A stretch of DNA of 64,000 nucleotides from Kribbella voronezhensis (GCF_004365175.1 NZ_SOCE01000002.1:1550001-1614000), one strand, 5' to 3'. Shown: positions 45,982 through 54,576, numbered from the stretch's first letter. Notes: a model not told the origin generated them from the sequence alone. Translations and numbers: made by a program.

Positions 45982-46544
45982 GGCCGGGCCGGTACGCCGT
46001 GGGCGAAGACGAACGCGGACTGCACACCCGGTCCGGAATCCGGCGACTCGTGGTACTCCTGGATCAGTTCGCTGATCCGCGCACCGAGCTCGGCGAGCCG
46101 CTCGGGGGTCAATGTGACCCAACTCTCGGTCGCGAACGCCGCCCGCACCCAGGCCTCGTCGTACCCGGTCCGCCGGTCGAACCACTGGCGCACTTTGGCG
46201 GCGTGATGACCGAGATTCGCCTCCTCGGCGGTCGCCGCGACCAGCTCGCCGGCCGGGTCACCGCCGGCGTCGGCGATCGACCACGAGTACGACGCCTTCG
46301 CGCTGCGCCACCACCGCTCGCGGCGGTTCTTGGCCAGCTCGGGCGCCTCCTCGATCACGCCTGCCGCGGCGAGAACCTTCAGGTGGTGACTGATGTTGCC
46401 GACCAGCTCCCCGGTCGACTCGGCCAGTCGCGAAGCGGTGGCCGGGCCGTCGACGCCGAGCAGGTCGATCAGCCGCCGGCGGAGCGGGTGGTGGATCGCG
46501 GCGATGACGGACGCATCGGCCGAACGGCGGTTCGCAGGACTCAT
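45978..46544 (-). CDS. ArsR/HTH_20-family transcriptional regulator
   Basis: A 188-residue regulator: AAIHHPLRRRLIDLLGVDGP, ATASRLAESTGELVGNISHH and LKVLAAAGVIEEA with a wing ending NRRERWWRSAKASY, then an effector domain of about 100 residues. It lacks metal-binding cysteines. ATG 46544 is set by family start and by the palindrome further upstream; no strong Shine-Dalgarno is seen. Coupled to the MFS gene by a 4-base overlap, so a self-regulated efflux operon is likely. Confidence 0.9.
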   Translation of the reverse strand: MSPANRRSADASVIAAIHHPLRRRLIDLLGVDGPATASRLAESTGELVGNISHHLKVLAAAGVIEEAPELAKNRRERWWRSAKASYSWSIADAGGDPAGELVAATAEEANLGHHAAKVRQWFDRRTGYDEAWVRAAFATESWVTLTPERLAELGARISELIQEYHESPDSGPGVQSAFVFAHGVPARP

Positions 46545-46559
46545 ACCGGCGACATTACT

Positions 46560-46595
46560 TTCCACAAGAACTCTTGCGCAAGAGTTCTTGTGGAA
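46560..46595. promoter_or_regulatory. Perfect 36-bp palindrome, probable ArsR operator
   Basis: All 18 base pairs match; each half contains the near-palindromic word CAAGAACTCTTG, giving two sites 14 bases apart around a central CG. It ends 16 bases upstream of the ArsR ATG. There is no U-tract on either side, so it looks like an operator, not a terminator. Confidence 0.75.
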
Positions 46596-46631
46596 CGACT
46601 TTCGAGCGCGAATCAATCTCCACTGTGGCGG

Positions 46632-46637
46632 TAGACT
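46632..46637 (+). promoter_or_regulatory. -10 box of the sulfur operon leader
   Basis: TAGACT, seven bases before an ATG at 46645, a spacing that would give a leaderless transcript. No clear -35 is visible. Confidence 0.45.
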
Positions 46638-46716
46638 TATCCAGATGGCGAGATTGCGTCTCACGATGCAGGAATGGGAGTTGATTTACCGGCGTCCGGC
46701 GCTGAGGCTTATCACC

Positions 46717-46809
46717 ATGCTCGCTGCCCAGTCCACTCATCTCGTAGGTCGGATTCACGTCGACCTCGGGCGGATGCGCAGCGCCATCTGTTGTCCTTCG
46801 ATGTTCTGA
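46717..46809 (+). CDS. Cys-Cys leader peptide of the sulfur operon
   Basis: A 30-residue peptide ending GRIHVDLGRMRSAICCPSMF. The HVDLGRMxSAIC core is the pattern of short leader peptides placed before sulfur genes in actinobacteria. Two adjacent Cys codons (TGTTGT) close to the end would stall ribosomes when Cys-tRNA is short, as for the polycysteine attenuator ORFs described in mycobacteria. A longer in-frame start at 46645 (54 residues) lies exactly where a leaderless mRNA would begin; the 46717 start has GAGG upstream. The following 144 bases to sir hold possible hairpins but no clear terminator. Confidence 0.7.
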   Translation: MLAAQSTHLVGRIHVDLGRMRSAICCPSMF

Positions 46810-46953
46810 CAGCCACCCTGCGGGCCAGCCGATGGCCCCCGATCTCTGATCACCGCTGGGTGCGCACCGCGCAGACCCGAATCGAATCGACGACGCTTCG
46901 AGCTCGCCTCGCGCGGGACGCACCTGTCTCTAGCAGACAAGGACTCGTTCCGG

Positions 46954-48657
46954 ATGACTGGCGTCACCTCTGCTCCCCGTACCGATCCCCCTCGTAAGGC
47001 CGCCCGTCCGCGCAAGGGCAAGGGCGAAGGACAGTGGGCGCTCGGCTATCGCGAGCCGCTGAACAAGAACGAAGAGAACAAGAAGAACGACGACGGCCTG
47101 AACGTGCGGGCCCGGATCGAGAACATCTACGCCCACCGCGGTTTCGACTCGATCGACCCGGCCGATCTGCGCGGCCGGTTCCGCTGGTGGGGTCTCTACA
47201 CCCAGCGCAAGCCCGGGATCGACGGCGGCAAGACCGCGACGCTGGAGCCGGAGGAACTGGACGACAAGTACTTCATGCTCCGGGTCCGGATCGAGGGCGG
47301 CCAGCTGACCACCGAGCAGCTCCGGGTGATCGCCGAGGTGTCCAGCACCTACGCCCGCGACACCGCGGACATCACTGACCGGCAGAACATCCAGCTGCAC
47401 TGGATCCGGGTCGAGGACGTGCCGGCGATCTGGCAGAAGCTGGAGGCCGTCGGGCTCTACACCACCGAGGCCTGCGGCGACGTACCGCGCGTGATCATCT
47501 CCTCCCCCGTCGCCGGGATCGCCGCCGACGAGATCATCGACCCGACGCCGGCCATCGACGAGATCGTCGAGAAGTACATCGGCAGCAACGAGTTCTCCAA
47601 CCTGCCGCGCAAGTTCAAGACCGCGATGACCGGTCACCCGTCGCACGACGTGGTGCCGGAGGTGAACGACATCAGTTTCGTCGGCGTCGTCCACCCCGAG
47701 CACGGTCCCGGCTTCGATCTCTGGGTCGGCGGCGGGCTGTCGACCACGCCGATGCTCACGCAGCGCGTCGGTGCCTGGATCCCGCTGGAGGAGGTGCACC
47801 TGGCCTGGAAGGGCGTCGTCAGCATCTTCCGCGACTACGGCTACCGCCGGCTGCGCAACCGGGCCCGCCTGAAGTACCTGGTCGCGGACTGGGGCATCGA
47901 GAAGTTCCGTGAGGTCCTCGAGAGCGACGAGTACCTCGGCTACAAGCTCATCGACGGACCAGCGCCCGAAATCCCCGCAGTACAAGGCGATCACGTCGGC
48001 GTACACAAGCAGAAGGACGGCCGGTACTACGTGGGCGTGGCTCCCGTGGTCGGACGGGTGTCCGGCAGCTCGCTGGCGAAGGTGGCCGACGTCGTCGCGG
48101 CGCACGGGTCCGACCGGGTCCGCACCACCGCGCAGCAGAAGCTGATCGTGCTCGACGTCGAGGAGTCCCGGGTCGAGTCACTGGTTGCCGCGCTCAACGA
48201 TCTCGGCTACCAGGCCCGGCCGTCGGCCTGGCGGCAGAACACGATGGCCTGCACCGGCATCGAGTTCTGCAAGCTGGCGATCGTCGAGACCAAGGCCCGC
48301 GCCGCCGAACTGATCGGCGAACTGGAGGAGCGGATCCCCGAACTGGACGTGCCGATCACCATCAACGTGAACGGCTGCCCCAACTCGTGTGCCCGGATCC
48401 AGGTCGCCGACATCGGGCTCAAGGGCCAACTGGTCCTCGATGCCGACGGCAACCAGGTTCCGGGGTACCAGGTCCATCTCGGCGGCGGCCTCGGCCTGGA
48501 CGCCGGCTTCGGCCGCAAGCTGCGCGGTCACAAGGTCACCTCCGACGGGCTGGCCGACTACGTCGAACGCGTCACCCAGAACTACCTGAAAGAGCGGTCC
48601 GAGGGCGAGCGCTTCGCCCAATGGGTCGTCCGTGCCGAGGAAGGAGCGTTGCAATGA
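46954..48657 (+). CDS. sir: Ferredoxin-type sulfite reductase (siroheme, 4Fe-4S)
   Basis: A 567-residue hemoprotein that reduces sulfite to sulfide. The iron-sulfur/siroheme ligands are visible as C433-x5-C439 (MACTGIEFCKLA) and C475-x3-C479 (NGCPNSCARIQ). The N-terminal head is Lys/Arg-rich. Two ferredoxin-like repeats (RWWGLYTQRKPG and HVGVHKQKDGRYYVGV starts) are present as in SirA/NirA. A nitrite reductase would look alike, but the cys genes in the same operon fix the role. First gene after the leader; its stop overlaps the next start (ATGA). Confidence 0.95.
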   Translation: MTGVTSAPRTDPPRKAARPRKGKGEGQWALGYREPLNKNEENKKNDDGLNVRARIENIYAHRGFDSIDPADLRGRFRWWGLYTQRKPGIDGGKTATLEPEELDDKYFMLRVRIEGGQLTTEQLRVIAEVSSTYARDTADITDRQNIQLHWIRVEDVPAIWQKLEAVGLYTTEACGDVPRVIISSPVAGIAADEIIDPTPAIDEIVEKYIGSNEFSNLPRKFKTAMTGHPSHDVVPEVNDISFVGVVHPEHGPGFDLWVGGGLSTTPMLTQRVGAWIPLEEVHLAWKGVVSIFRDYGYRRLRNRARLKYLVADWGIEKFREVLESDEYLGYKLIDGPAPEIPAVQGDHVGVHKQKDGRYYVGVAPVVGRVSGSSLAKVADVVAAHGSDRVRTTAQQKLIVLDVEESRVESLVAALNDLGYQARPSAWRQNTMACTGIEFCKLAIVETKARAAELIGELEERIPELDVPITINVNGCPNSCARIQVADIGLKGQLVLDADGNQVPGYQVHLGGGLGLDAGFGRKLRGHKVTSDGLADYVERVTQNYLKERSEGERFAQWVVRAEEGALQ

Positions 48658-48803
48658 GCGAACGTGCTGCGCCGTTGTACTGCCCGTACTGCGGTGACGA
48701 GGACTTGCGTCCTTCCGAAGAAGGGCACGGCGCGTGGGAGTGCCGGCCCTGTGCACGGGTCTTTCAGCTGAAGATGATCGGACTGCGGGTGAGCGTGGAA
48801 TGA
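48654..48803 (+). CDS. Small zinc-ribbon protein of the sulfur operon
   Basis: A 49-residue protein with two CxxC pairs, C10-x2-C13 (LYCPYCGDED) and C30-x2-C33 (WECRPCARVFQLK), spaced like a zinc ribbon or rubredoxin-like knuckle. It is translationally coupled to sir (ATGA) and to cysH (ATGA). The same gene order is familiar from other actinobacteria, but no function is established; a role in iron-sulfur handling or as a regulator of sir is possible. Confidence 0.8.
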   Translation: MSERAAPLYCPYCGDEDLRPSEEGHGAWECRPCARVFQLKMIGLRVSVE

Positions 48804-49483
48804 GTGACTTGAAGACCTTGGCCGAAGAGGCCAACGAACGACTAGCCGACGCCTCGGCGCAGGAAGTACTGGCCTGGGCGCGGGAGACCTTCGGCGACGA
48901 ACTCGTGGTCACCGCCTCGATGGCAGACGGGGCACTCCCCCACCTCGCGGCCGAGGCGGCCCCCGGTGTCGACGTCCTCTTCCTCGACACGGGCTATCAC
49001 TTCCCCGAGACCATCGGTACGCGGGACGCCGTCGCGGCGACGCTGTCGATCAACCTGATCAACGCCACCCCGAAGCAGACCGTCGCCGAGCAGGACGCGA
49101 CGTACGGCAAGGATCTGTTCGCTCGCGAGCCCGACAAGTGCTGCGCTCTCCGCAAGGTCGAGCCGCTGAACCGGGTGCTCTCCGGCTACAAGGCCTGGGT
49201 CACCGGCGTACGCCGGGAGGAGGCGCCGACTCGCGCCAACACCCAGGTCGTCGAGTACGACGCGAAGCGCGACATGGTGAAGCTCAACCCGCTCGCGCCG
49301 TGGACCCAGGAGGACCTCGACGGCTACATCGCCGACAACGGCGTACTGGTGAATCTTCTGCAGTACGACGGCTACCCGTCGATCGGCTGCGCCCCGTGCA
49401 CCAAGCAGGTGGCACCCGGTGAAGATCCGCGCAGTGGCCGCTGGGCCGGCCAGGGCAAGATCGAATGCGGGTTGCACGTATGA
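48800..49483 (+). CDS. cysH: Adenylyl-sulfate (APS) reductase
   Basis: A 227-residue thioredoxin-dependent reductase. Cys114-Cys115 (DKCCALRK) and Cys197-x2-Cys200 (IGCAPCTKQ) are the ligands of the 4Fe-4S cluster that marks APS rather than PAPS reductases, and Cys223 in the C-terminal ECGLH is the catalytic residue. The nucleotide-binding TGYHFPET segment and TGVRREEAPTR loop are intact. Starts within the stop of the zinc-ribbon gene and ends within the cysD start. Confidence 0.96.
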   Translation: MSDLKTLAEEANERLADASAQEVLAWARETFGDELVVTASMADGALPHLAAEAAPGVDVLFLDTGYHFPETIGTRDAVAATLSINLINATPKQTVAEQDATYGKDLFAREPDKCCALRKVEPLNRVLSGYKAWVTGVRREEAPTRANTQVVEYDAKRDMVKLNPLAPWTQEDLDGYIADNGVLVNLLQYDGYPSIGCAPCTKQVAPGEDPRSGRWAGQGKIECGLHV

Positions 49484-50421
49484 CGGCGACGATCGAGGCG
49501 AGTGAGGATCCCGTGACGGCTGCAGTTTCCGCTCCGAGCAGTTTGGACGCGCTGGAGAGCGAGTCGATCTTCGTCTTCCGCGAGGTGGCTGCCGAGTTCG
49601 AGCGGCCGGTGATCCTGTTCTCCGGCGGCAAGGACTCCATCGTGATGCTGCACCTGGCCCGCAAGGCGTTCGCGCCGGCGCCGGTGCCGTTCACGCTGTT
49701 GCACGTCGACACCGGGCACAACTTCCCCGAAGTACTGGCATATCGCGATTCCGTCGTCGAGACGCTGGGGCTGCGGCTCGAGGTCGCCGAGGTGGAGGAC
49801 TACCTCGCCGACGGCCGGTTGCGCGAGCGCCCGGACGGCACCCGGAACCAGCTGCAGACGATTCCGTTGCTCGATGCAATCAACTCGCACCGGTTCGACG
49901 CCGTGTTCGGCGGCGGCCGCCGGGACGAGGAGCGCGCTCGCGCCAAGGAACGGATCTTCAGCCTGCGCGACGAGTTCGGGCAGTGGGATCCGCGCAACCA
50001 GCGGCCGGAGCTGTGGTCGCTGTACAACGGCAAGCACCGGCCGGGCGAGCACGTCCGGGTGTTCCCGCTGTCCAACTGGACCGAGCTGGACATCTGGAAC
50101 TACATCGAGCGCGAAGAGATCGCTCTCCCGAGCATCTACTACGCCCACGAGCGGGACGTGTTCGAGCGCGACGGCATGTTGCTTGCCGTCGGCCCCTATT
50201 CGCAGCCCCGCTCCGGCGAGACCGTTGCCAAGCGCCTGGTCCGCTACCGGACGGTCGGCGACATGTCCTGCACCGGCGCGGTCGCCAGCGCCGCGACGAC
50301 AGCGGCCGACGTCGTCGTCGAGGTGGCGGCGAGTGAGATCACCGAGCGAGGCGCCACCCGGGCCGACGACCGGGCCAGCGAGGCAGCGATGGAAGACCGC
50401 AAACGAGAGGGGTACTTCTGA
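49480..50421 (+). CDS. cysD: Sulfate adenylyltransferase subunit 2
   Basis: A 313-residue ATP sulfurylase subunit that makes APS from ATP and sulfate together with CysN. PP-loop SGGKDS at 48-53, GGGRRDEERARAKERIFSLR and the C-terminal SETxxKRLVRYRTVGDMSCT block are present. ATG 49480 overlaps the cysH stop (ATGA); the first about 25 residues are variable. Its stop shares one base with the cysN ATG. Confidence 0.96.
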   Translation: MTATIEASEDPVTAAVSAPSSLDALESESIFVFREVAAEFERPVILFSGGKDSIVMLHLARKAFAPAPVPFTLLHVDTGHNFPEVLAYRDSVVETLGLRLEVAEVEDYLADGRLRERPDGTRNQLQTIPLLDAINSHRFDAVFGGGRRDEERARAKERIFSLRDEFGQWDPRNQRPELWSLYNGKHRPGEHVRVFPLSNWTELDIWNYIEREEIALPSIYYAHERDVFERDGMLLAVGPYSQPRSGETVAKRLVRYRTVGDMSCTGAVASAATTAADVVVEVAASEITERGATRADDRASEAAMEDRKREGYF

Positions 50422-51707
50422 TGAGCACTCTTCTCCGGCTCGCCACCGCCGGTTCGGTGGACGACGGCAAGTCGACTCTGGTCGGGCGGTTGCTGCACGA
50501 CTGCAAGGCGATCCTGGCCGACCAGATCGCGCATGTGCAGACGGTTTCGGCCGCGCGCGGTGGCGACTTCGACTTCGCCCTGCTGACCGACGGCCTGCGG
50601 GCCGAACGCGAACAGGGCATCACGATCGACGTCGCCTACCGGTACTTCGCGACCGACAAGCGCTCGTTCATCCTGGCCGACTGCCCGGGACACGTGCAGT
50701 ACACCCGGAACACGGTCACCGGCGCGTCGACGGCGGATGTCGTGATCATCCTGGTCGACGCGCGCCACGGCGTACTGGAGCAGACCCGGCGGCACCTCGC
50801 CGTCGCAGGGCTGCTTCGCGTGCCGCACGTCGTACTGGCGGTCAACAAGATCGACCTGGTCGGATACGACGAGGCCGTCTACCGCGGGATCTCCAAAGAG
50901 GTCTCGCAGCTGGCCGACCAGCTCGGGATCGCCGACGTCCAGGCGATCCCGGTGTCGGCGCTGGTCGGCGACAACGTGGTCGAGCGGTCCACCGCGACCG
51001 GCTGGTACGACGGTCCGACGCTGCTGGAGTTCCTGGAGAACGCTTCCGGGCGTTCCGACGCCTCCGGTCAGCCGCTGAGATTCCCGGTTCAGTACGTGAT
51101 CCGGCCGCAGACCGACAACGAGTACCGCGACTACCGCGGCTACACCGGAACCGTTGCCTCAGGCACCCTTTCCGTCGGCGACCAGGTGATCGTGCTGCCG
51201 GCCGGCCGCCGTACGTCGGTCGCCGGGATCGACCGGGCCGTGATCAGCTCGACCTCGACGGCCGTCGCCGAACGGCCGTCCGCGGTCGCCGGTGAGGCGG
51301 TCACCGTCCGGCTCGCGGACGACCTCGACGTCGCCCGTGGCTCGGTCATCGTCTCGGCCGACTCCTCCCCCGGCACCCGCCGGGAACTGTCAGCCACGGT
51401 GTGCTGGCTGTCCGATCGCCCGCTGTCCGTGGGCGCTCGGCTGCTGATCAAGCACACCACCACTACCGCTCAGGCGATCGTCACCAAGATCGGTGGCGTA
51501 CTCGACCTGGACACGCTCGGAGTCATCGACGCCACCGGGCTCGACCTGAACGACATCGGCAAGGTGCAACTCAAGATCGCCGCACCGCTGGCCGCCGATC
51601 CGTACTCCAGCAACAACATCACCGGTTCGTTCCTGCTGATCGACGCCCACGACGGGTGGACGCTGGCCGCAGGCATGATCGACGACGAAGAAGGGGAACT
51701 GCTGTGA
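50421..51707 (+). CDS. cysN: Sulfate adenylyltransferase subunit 1 (GTPase)
   Basis: A 428-residue elongation-factor-like GTPase that drives ATP sulfurylation. G1 GSVDDGKST (11-19), G3 DCPGH, G4 NKID, then EF-Tu-like beta-barrel domains. At this length there is no fused APS kinase (CysC), consistent with the direct APS reductase route. Coupled by TGATG at the start and GTGA at the end. Confidence 0.96.
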   Translation: MSTLLRLATAGSVDDGKSTLVGRLLHDCKAILADQIAHVQTVSAARGGDFDFALLTDGLRAEREQGITIDVAYRYFATDKRSFILADCPGHVQYTRNTVTGASTADVVIILVDARHGVLEQTRRHLAVAGLLRVPHVVLAVNKIDLVGYDEAVYRGISKEVSQLADQLGIADVQAIPVSALVGDNVVERSTATGWYDGPTLLEFLENASGRSDASGQPLRFPVQYVIRPQTDNEYRDYRGYTGTVASGTLSVGDQVIVLPAGRRTSVAGIDRAVISSTSTAVAERPSAVAGEAVTVRLADDLDVARGSVIVSADSSPGTRRELSATVCWLSDRPLSVGARLLIKHTTTTAQAIVTKIGGVLDLDTLGVIDATGLDLNDIGKVQLKIAAPLAADPYSSNNITGSFLLIDAHDGWTLAAGMIDDEEGELL

Positions 51708-52498
51708 CTGCTCCAGCTCTCGTGATCCTCGCCCACGGCAGCCGCGACCCGCGCTCGGCCGCCACCGTCCACTCGCTCGTCAGCTGCCTGCGCGAGCTAC
51801 GGGACGACCTGCGGATCGAAGCCTCCTTCCTCGACCACTGCCCGCCCACGCCGTACCAGGTGATCGACCGGCTCCGTGCCGAAGGTGTCGAAGAGGTCGT
51901 CATCCTGCCGTTGCTGCTGTCGAGCGCCTTCCACGCCCGGGTCGACGTACCGGCCGTGGTCGACGAGGCACGCAGCCGCTTCCCGGACCTGCGGATCATC
52001 GCCTCCGACGTGCTCGGGTACGACGACTCGCTGCTCGATGTCCTCGATCGGCGGATGCGCGCCGAACTGAAGGACGGCCGGGTGCGTGAGCTGGACGCGC
52101 TGGTGCTCGCCTGCGCCGGCTCCAGCGACACCCAGGCGAACGCGGCCGTCGCCCGGCTCGCCCGACTGTGGGGTCAGCGGCACAAGCTGCCCGTTGTGGC
52201 GGCGTTCACCACGGCGGCGACGCCGTCACCGGCCGAAGCCGTTCTCCAGTGGCGCTTGGAGGGCCGTCGCCACGTGGCGGTCGGTTCGTTCTTCCTGGCA
52301 CCCGGCCTGCTGCCGGACCGCGCCGAGCAGACAGCCCGCAAGGCCGGGGCTGTCGCAGTCTCCCGCCCCCTCGGCGTCAGCGCTGAGGTCGCCAGACTCG
52401 CCCTCCTCCGGTACGGCGTAGCCGGCCTCGACCTCCTCACCCTGGACCCAGCCCCCCGCCCGGTCCTGATGCGGCCCGAGTTGGTCCGCACCGCCTAG
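51704..52498 (+). CDS. Sirohydrochlorin chelatase (CbiX/SirB type)
   Basis: A 264-residue double-length CbiX-like protein: catalytic His in VILAHGSRDPRS, VVILPLLLSSAFHARVDVPA (second His region) and a related second half (VLACAGSSDTQANAAVARLA, VAVGSFFLAPGLLPDRA). It would insert iron into sirohydrochlorin to make siroheme for the sulfite reductase, completing the operon. GTG start overlaps the cysN stop. A strong hairpin terminator begins about 100 bases after the stop, with nothing notable between. Confidence 0.88.
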   Translation: MTAPALVILAHGSRDPRSAATVHSLVSCLRELRDDLRIEASFLDHCPPTPYQVIDRLRAEGVEEVVILPLLLSSAFHARVDVPAVVDEARSRFPDLRIIASDVLGYDDSLLDVLDRRMRAELKDGRVRELDALVLACAGSSDTQANAAVARLARLWGQRHKLPVVAAFTTAATPSPAEAVLQWRLEGRRHVAVGSFFLAPGLLPDRAEQTARKAGAVAVSRPLGVSAEVARLALLRYGVAGLDLLTLDPAPRPVLMRPELVRTA

Positions 52499-52597
52499 CG
52501 CAGCCCGGCGGAATCCGCGGCCGACTCGTCCCGATCGCCGCTGCGTCCGTCATCGCGGCTTCGAACGGATCCGGTCCTGCCGGACTCGCCTTCCAAC

Positions 52598-52639
52598 GCA
52601 GCTGCTCACCGCGCCCTTGCGCGGTGAGCAGCTGCTTTT
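52598..52639 (+). terminator. Terminator of the sulfur operon
   Basis: A perfect 17-bp stem (52598-52614 with 52619-52635), CCTT loop and TTTT. The left arm and loop also code for the last codons of the convergent CGNR gene. Confidence 0.9.
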
Positions 52640-53172
52640 ACTCTGCTCTGGCACTGCGGCGAGCAGAATCGCCTTCTGCTGTTCTTCGATTCATCGACGA
52701 ACACCCGATCGCAGTACGGCGCTGCGCACACACCCAACCGCCCCGCCAAATCACTGCCCATCGCGATAGCCAATCCGGCTGCCCACCCCGCCGCCCAGCC
52801 TTTGGCCAACGTCGTGTCGGGTCCATGGAAGTGCAGATTCCACCGACCATCGGCCTTGTCGAGCTGCGGCCTAGCACTGGTGTCGATCAGCAACGCGTTC
52901 ACACCCGCAGCCGCCTGATCGAGGTCGCCGGCATGCGTCGCCTCGAAGATCTCCCGCATCCGCACCGCGACACCCACCAGTACTTCGGCGTCGGCCGCGC
53001 TCACCCGAGGCCGTGGGCGCCCGTCCGCAGAGAGCGCTTCCGCAACGGCCGCAGCCTTCCCCTCTCCGGTCGGAGCATCGACCGGCTGGCCTAGCGCATA
53101 GCCGGCCGTCAGCCGATTCACCGCATCGACCGCCGTCGTCAGCACACTCAACACGTGACTATCGAACTTCAC
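52606..53172 (-). CDS. CGNR-type zinc-finger regulator
   Basis: A 188-residue ABATE/CGNR-like protein. N-terminal helices (HVLSVLTTAVDAVNRLTAGY), central RWNLHFHGPD strand, and a C-terminal finger with CAAPYCDRVFVDESKNSRRR and FCSPQCQSRVKAAAHR. The CGNR box itself reads CQSR, a departure. GTG 53172 is favoured because it gives the same length as the CGNR protein at 27962-28528; a good GAGGGAG lies 12 bases upstream. ATG 53223 would add 17 residues. It is divergent from an MFS gene and probably regulates it. Confidence 0.82.
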   Translation of the reverse strand: MKFDSHVLSVLTTAVDAVNRLTAGYALGQPVDAPTGEGKAAAVAEALSADGRPRPRVSAADAEVLVGVAVRMREIFEATHAGDLDQAAAGVNALLIDTSARPQLDKADGRWNLHFHGPDTTLAKGWAAGWAAGLAIAMGSDLAGRLGVCAAPYCDRVFVDESKNSRRRFCSPQCQSRVKAAAHRARAR

Positions 53173-53255
53173 TTGACCAGTCACTCCCTCAAAACCTAAG
53201 CTCGCCGTGGCGTGACCAACCATAGCTCGTTCATCAGTCACGCGAAGGGAGCGAC

Positions 53256-54536
53256 ATGACGCACACCGACACACCAGGCGATCTCCAGGGCGACCCCCGA
53301 GACGCACGAGACAGCGCTCTCCGGGTTCCCCCCACATGGCGGGAGGCACGGGACGGCGCCCGCCAGGCACCTGCCACGTGGCGAACGCTGCCGGGGACCG
53401 TGCGCATCCTCGTGATCGCCCGAGCCGTGAACCGCCTCGGCGCCTTCACGCTCAGCTTTCTCGCCGTCGTACTGACCGTCGAACTCGGCGCCACCGTCGC
53501 CCAGGCCGGGCTGGTGATGGCAGGCTTCGGCGTGGCGACGATCCCGTCCCGGATGTTCGGCGGCCATCTGGCCGACCGGCTCGGCCGCAAGCGGACCATC
53601 ATCCTCGGCCTCACCGGTTGCGCAGTCGGCCAGACCTGGATCGCCCTCGCGAGCACGCTCTGGTCAGCGGTAATGGCCGCGATCCTGCTCGGGCTGATGT
53701 TCGAGATCTACGAGCCGCCGAGCCAGGCGGTGATCGCCGACGTGACCAGCCCGGAGGACCGGCCCACGGCGTACGGGCTGCTCGGGGCGGCGATGGCTGC
53801 GGCGGCGGTCGCGGCCGGCGTACTGGCTGCCGCGGTGAGCCATTGGGATCTGCGGTGGCTCTTCGCGATCGACGCCGCGAGTTGTTCGGCGTGCGCTCTC
53901 TTGCTCGCAATCGCCTTGCCTGCCGACCGATTCTCGTTCCAGGGCAAAGCGCGAGTAGGTCGCGCCGAAGGCTGGAAGGATGGTCGCCTGCTGCTTTTGT
54001 TTGCCGTAGGCACCGTTTCCGCGACGGTCTTCATGGCGCTGATGCTGGGCCTACCACTCACTTTGATCGAGCGAGGCCTGCCGAGCTACAGCATCGGACT
54101 GATCCTCGCGATCTCGGCTTTGGTCCTCGTCGCGGCCCAACCCCTCCAGCGAACCCAGCGCATCCGCAACCTCGACAACTTCCAAGCCATGACGCTCGGC
54201 TATCTGCTTCTAACCGCCGGCCTCGTCATCAACGCAGTCGCCACCAACCTGCCCGTCTTCATAGCCGCGGCAGTGCTGTGGAGCATCGGCGATCTGTTCC
54301 TGCTGAGCCGCGCCTTCACCATCGTCGCCGGCATCGCCCCCGAGCACGCCCGCGGCCGCTACTTGGCGATCTACGGCCTCAGCTGGGGTATCGCCACCGC
54401 GATCGCCCCGCTCGGCGCCACTCAGCTCCTCACCCACGCGGGGCCCGCCCTCCTCTGGCTCACCTGCGCCTTGGCCGCCACCGCCTTGGCCGCCCTCCAA
54501 CCCGCCCTCCGCCGCCGCATCACGCCAAACATCTAG
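53256..54536 (+). CDS. MFS transporter (MdtH/YceL-like)
   Basis: A 426-residue 12-helix exporter with a 45-residue Arg/Asp-rich cytosolic N-terminus. Motif A GGHLADRLGRKR between helices 2 and 3, and GLMFEIYEPPSQAVIADVTS in helix 4-5, typical of multidrug MdtH-like pumps. Its 3' end is enriched in C-ending codons. It is divergent from the CGNR gene; the 83-base gap contains GTGAC-N20-GTCAC, a loose candidate operator. Confidence 0.9.
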   Translation: MTHTDTPGDLQGDPRDARDSALRVPPTWREARDGARQAPATWRTLPGTVRILVIARAVNRLGAFTLSFLAVVLTVELGATVAQAGLVMAGFGVATIPSRMFGGHLADRLGRKRTIILGLTGCAVGQTWIALASTLWSAVMAAILLGLMFEIYEPPSQAVIADVTSPEDRPTAYGLLGAAMAAAAVAAGVLAAAVSHWDLRWLFAIDAASCSACALLLAIALPADRFSFQGKARVGRAEGWKDGRLLLLFAVGTVSATVFMALMLGLPLTLIERGLPSYSIGLILAISALVLVAAQPLQRTQRIRNLDNFQAMTLGYLLLTAGLVINAVATNLPVFIAAAVLWSIGDLFLLSRAFTIVAGIAPEHARGRYLAIYGLSWGIATAIAPLGATQLLTHAGPALLWLTCALAATALAALQPALRRRITPNI

Positions 54537-54560
54537 CAGCGCCCTCACCTGGACCTAGTG

Positions 54561-54576
54561 AGATATCGTGATATCT
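54561..54576. promoter_or_regulatory. Candidate RHH operator
   Basis: AGATATC-GT-GATATCT, a perfect 7-bp inverted repeat nine bases before the RHH start codon, in otherwise GC-rich surroundings. Confidence 0.65.
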
